DNA from: Pseudoalteromonas arabiensis
GTDB lineage: Bacteria; Pseudomonadota; Gammaproteobacteria; Enterobacterales; Alteromonadaceae
Assembly (NCBI RefSeq): GCF_001550155.1
Contig: NZ_LRUF01000021.1
Span: forward strand, 328,630-392,629
DNA: 64,000 nucleotides
Reading direction: 5' to 3'
The position numbers were made by a program, and so were the translations under genes. This document shows positions 63,657 through 64,000 of this stretch, piece by piece. The notes beneath the pieces were generated by a model. It was given only the letters and a program-made list of their open reading frames with translations. It was not told the DNA's origin and ran no database searches. The number at the start of each line of letters is the position of its first letter. Position 1 is the stretch's first letter.

Positions 63657-64000
63657 TTAAGCCGCTAGGCCTTCTTTTGCTTTTTCAACAAGTGCTGCAA
63701 ATGCAACTTGGTCATAAACTGCGATATCTGCAAGGATCTTACGATCGATTTCTACAGAAGTCTTTTTAAGACCATTGATAAAACGGCTGTATGAAAGACC
63801 GTTTTGACGAGCTGCTGCATTGATACGTGCAATCCAAAGTTGACGGAAAGTACGTTTCTTAGCACGACGGTCACGGTAAGCGTATTGACCCGCTTTAGTA
63901 ACTGCCTGGAAAGCTACGCGGTAAACACGTGAACGTGCTCCGTAGTAACCTTTAGCTTGCTTTAAAACTTTTTTGTGACGTGCACGTGCGATAACACCGC
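63657..64000 (-). CDS. rplT: 50S ribosomal protein L20 (5' end outside the window)
   Basis: 114 complete codons including the stop are present; relative to E. coli L20 (118 aa) only about the first six residues are missing. [45 protein letters not shown] and [26 protein letters not shown] identify it. L20 binds 23S rRNA early in assembly and in E. coli represses its own operon (infC-rpmI-rplT), the rest of which should lie to the right. Confidence 0.97.
   Translation of the reverse strand, partial: GVIARARHKKVLKQAKGYYGARSRVYRVAFQAVTKAGQYAYRDRRAKKRTFRQLWIARINAAARQNGLSYSRFINGLKKTSVEIDRKILADIAVYDQVAFAALVEKAKEGLAA

Noticed and set aside
1..64000. CRISPR arrays, prophage, integron, defence or secondary-metabolite clusters
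   Set aside because: No direct-repeat arrays, integrase, transposase, phage structural genes or defence genes were seen.

Overview
The window looks like core chromosome of a marine gammaproteobacterium, most likely Pseudoalteromonas or a close relative in the Alteromonadales. Reasons: the AT-rich composition, the block pgm-seqA-ybfF / ybfE-fldA-fur, a divergent bioA / bioBFCD locus, a branched-chain keto-acid dehydrogenase operon and ETF genes carrying LiuR-like operators, and short dispersed inverted-repeat elements. Assignment to genus is inference from these features. I see no prophage, insertion sequence with a transposase, CRISPR array, defence island or rRNA operon. One tRNA gene is present.

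Layout. 0-4 kb: a 3' fragment of an unidentified gene, the ABC-F translation factor ybiT, a TetR regulator with two operator-like palindromes in front of it, and an outer-membrane porin. 4-7.1 kb: a run of small minus-strand accessory genes (P-loop kinase-like protein, unknown, ABM monooxygenase, GFA enzyme, DUF3859, GNAT). 7.1-13.5 kb: htpX and the complete biotin operon pair bioBFCD/bioA with a BirA-type operator between them. 13.5-28.8 kb: a 266-bp inverted-repeat element, asnS, a lone PstS-like protein, etfBA divergent from ETF-QO, a thioesterase, an OMP, trmO, proS, an LpxH-type phosphatase and a large hybrid histidine kinase. 28.9-38.6 kb: a NatAB-type ABC exporter, DUF3025, an M28 lipoprotein peptidase, an ArsP_2-type permease behind a Fur-like box, a second copy of the inverted-repeat element, and bkd (E1 alpha, E1 beta, E2). 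38.8-48.2 kb: astE, pgm, seqA, ybfF, a DUF2788 protein, ybfE, fldA, fur, an FKBP isomerase, tRNA-Ser(UGA), small membrane proteins, a nitroreductase and a DoxX/HvfX-type protein. 48.2-64 kb: fadH, sppA, ansA, 6-phosphogluconate dehydrogenase, pykA, a LytTR two-component pair, a SulP transporter, an Lrp/AsnC regulator, gloC, an M14 peptidase, and rplT running off the right edge.

How genes work together. Biotin synthesis is complete from BioC to BioB and has a recognisable repressor site. Branched-chain keto-acid oxidation (bkd) and electron transfer from acyl-CoA dehydrogenases to quinone (EtfAB plus ETF-QO) share one palindrome type, suggesting a common LiuR-like regulator encoded elsewhere. 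FadH belongs to the same oxidative metabolism. Pgm, 6PGDH and PykA form a scattered sugar-phosphate group; the pyk leader holds a promoter, a LacI-type palindrome and a perfect 14-bp hairpin.

No clearly new multi-gene system was found. The most unusual things are non-coding: a TIR-bounded element present in a long and a deleted form, two further hairpin-rich intergenic elements, an apparent AUC start codon for ybiT, a terminator whose U-tract runs into the ansA start codon, and the structured pyk leader.
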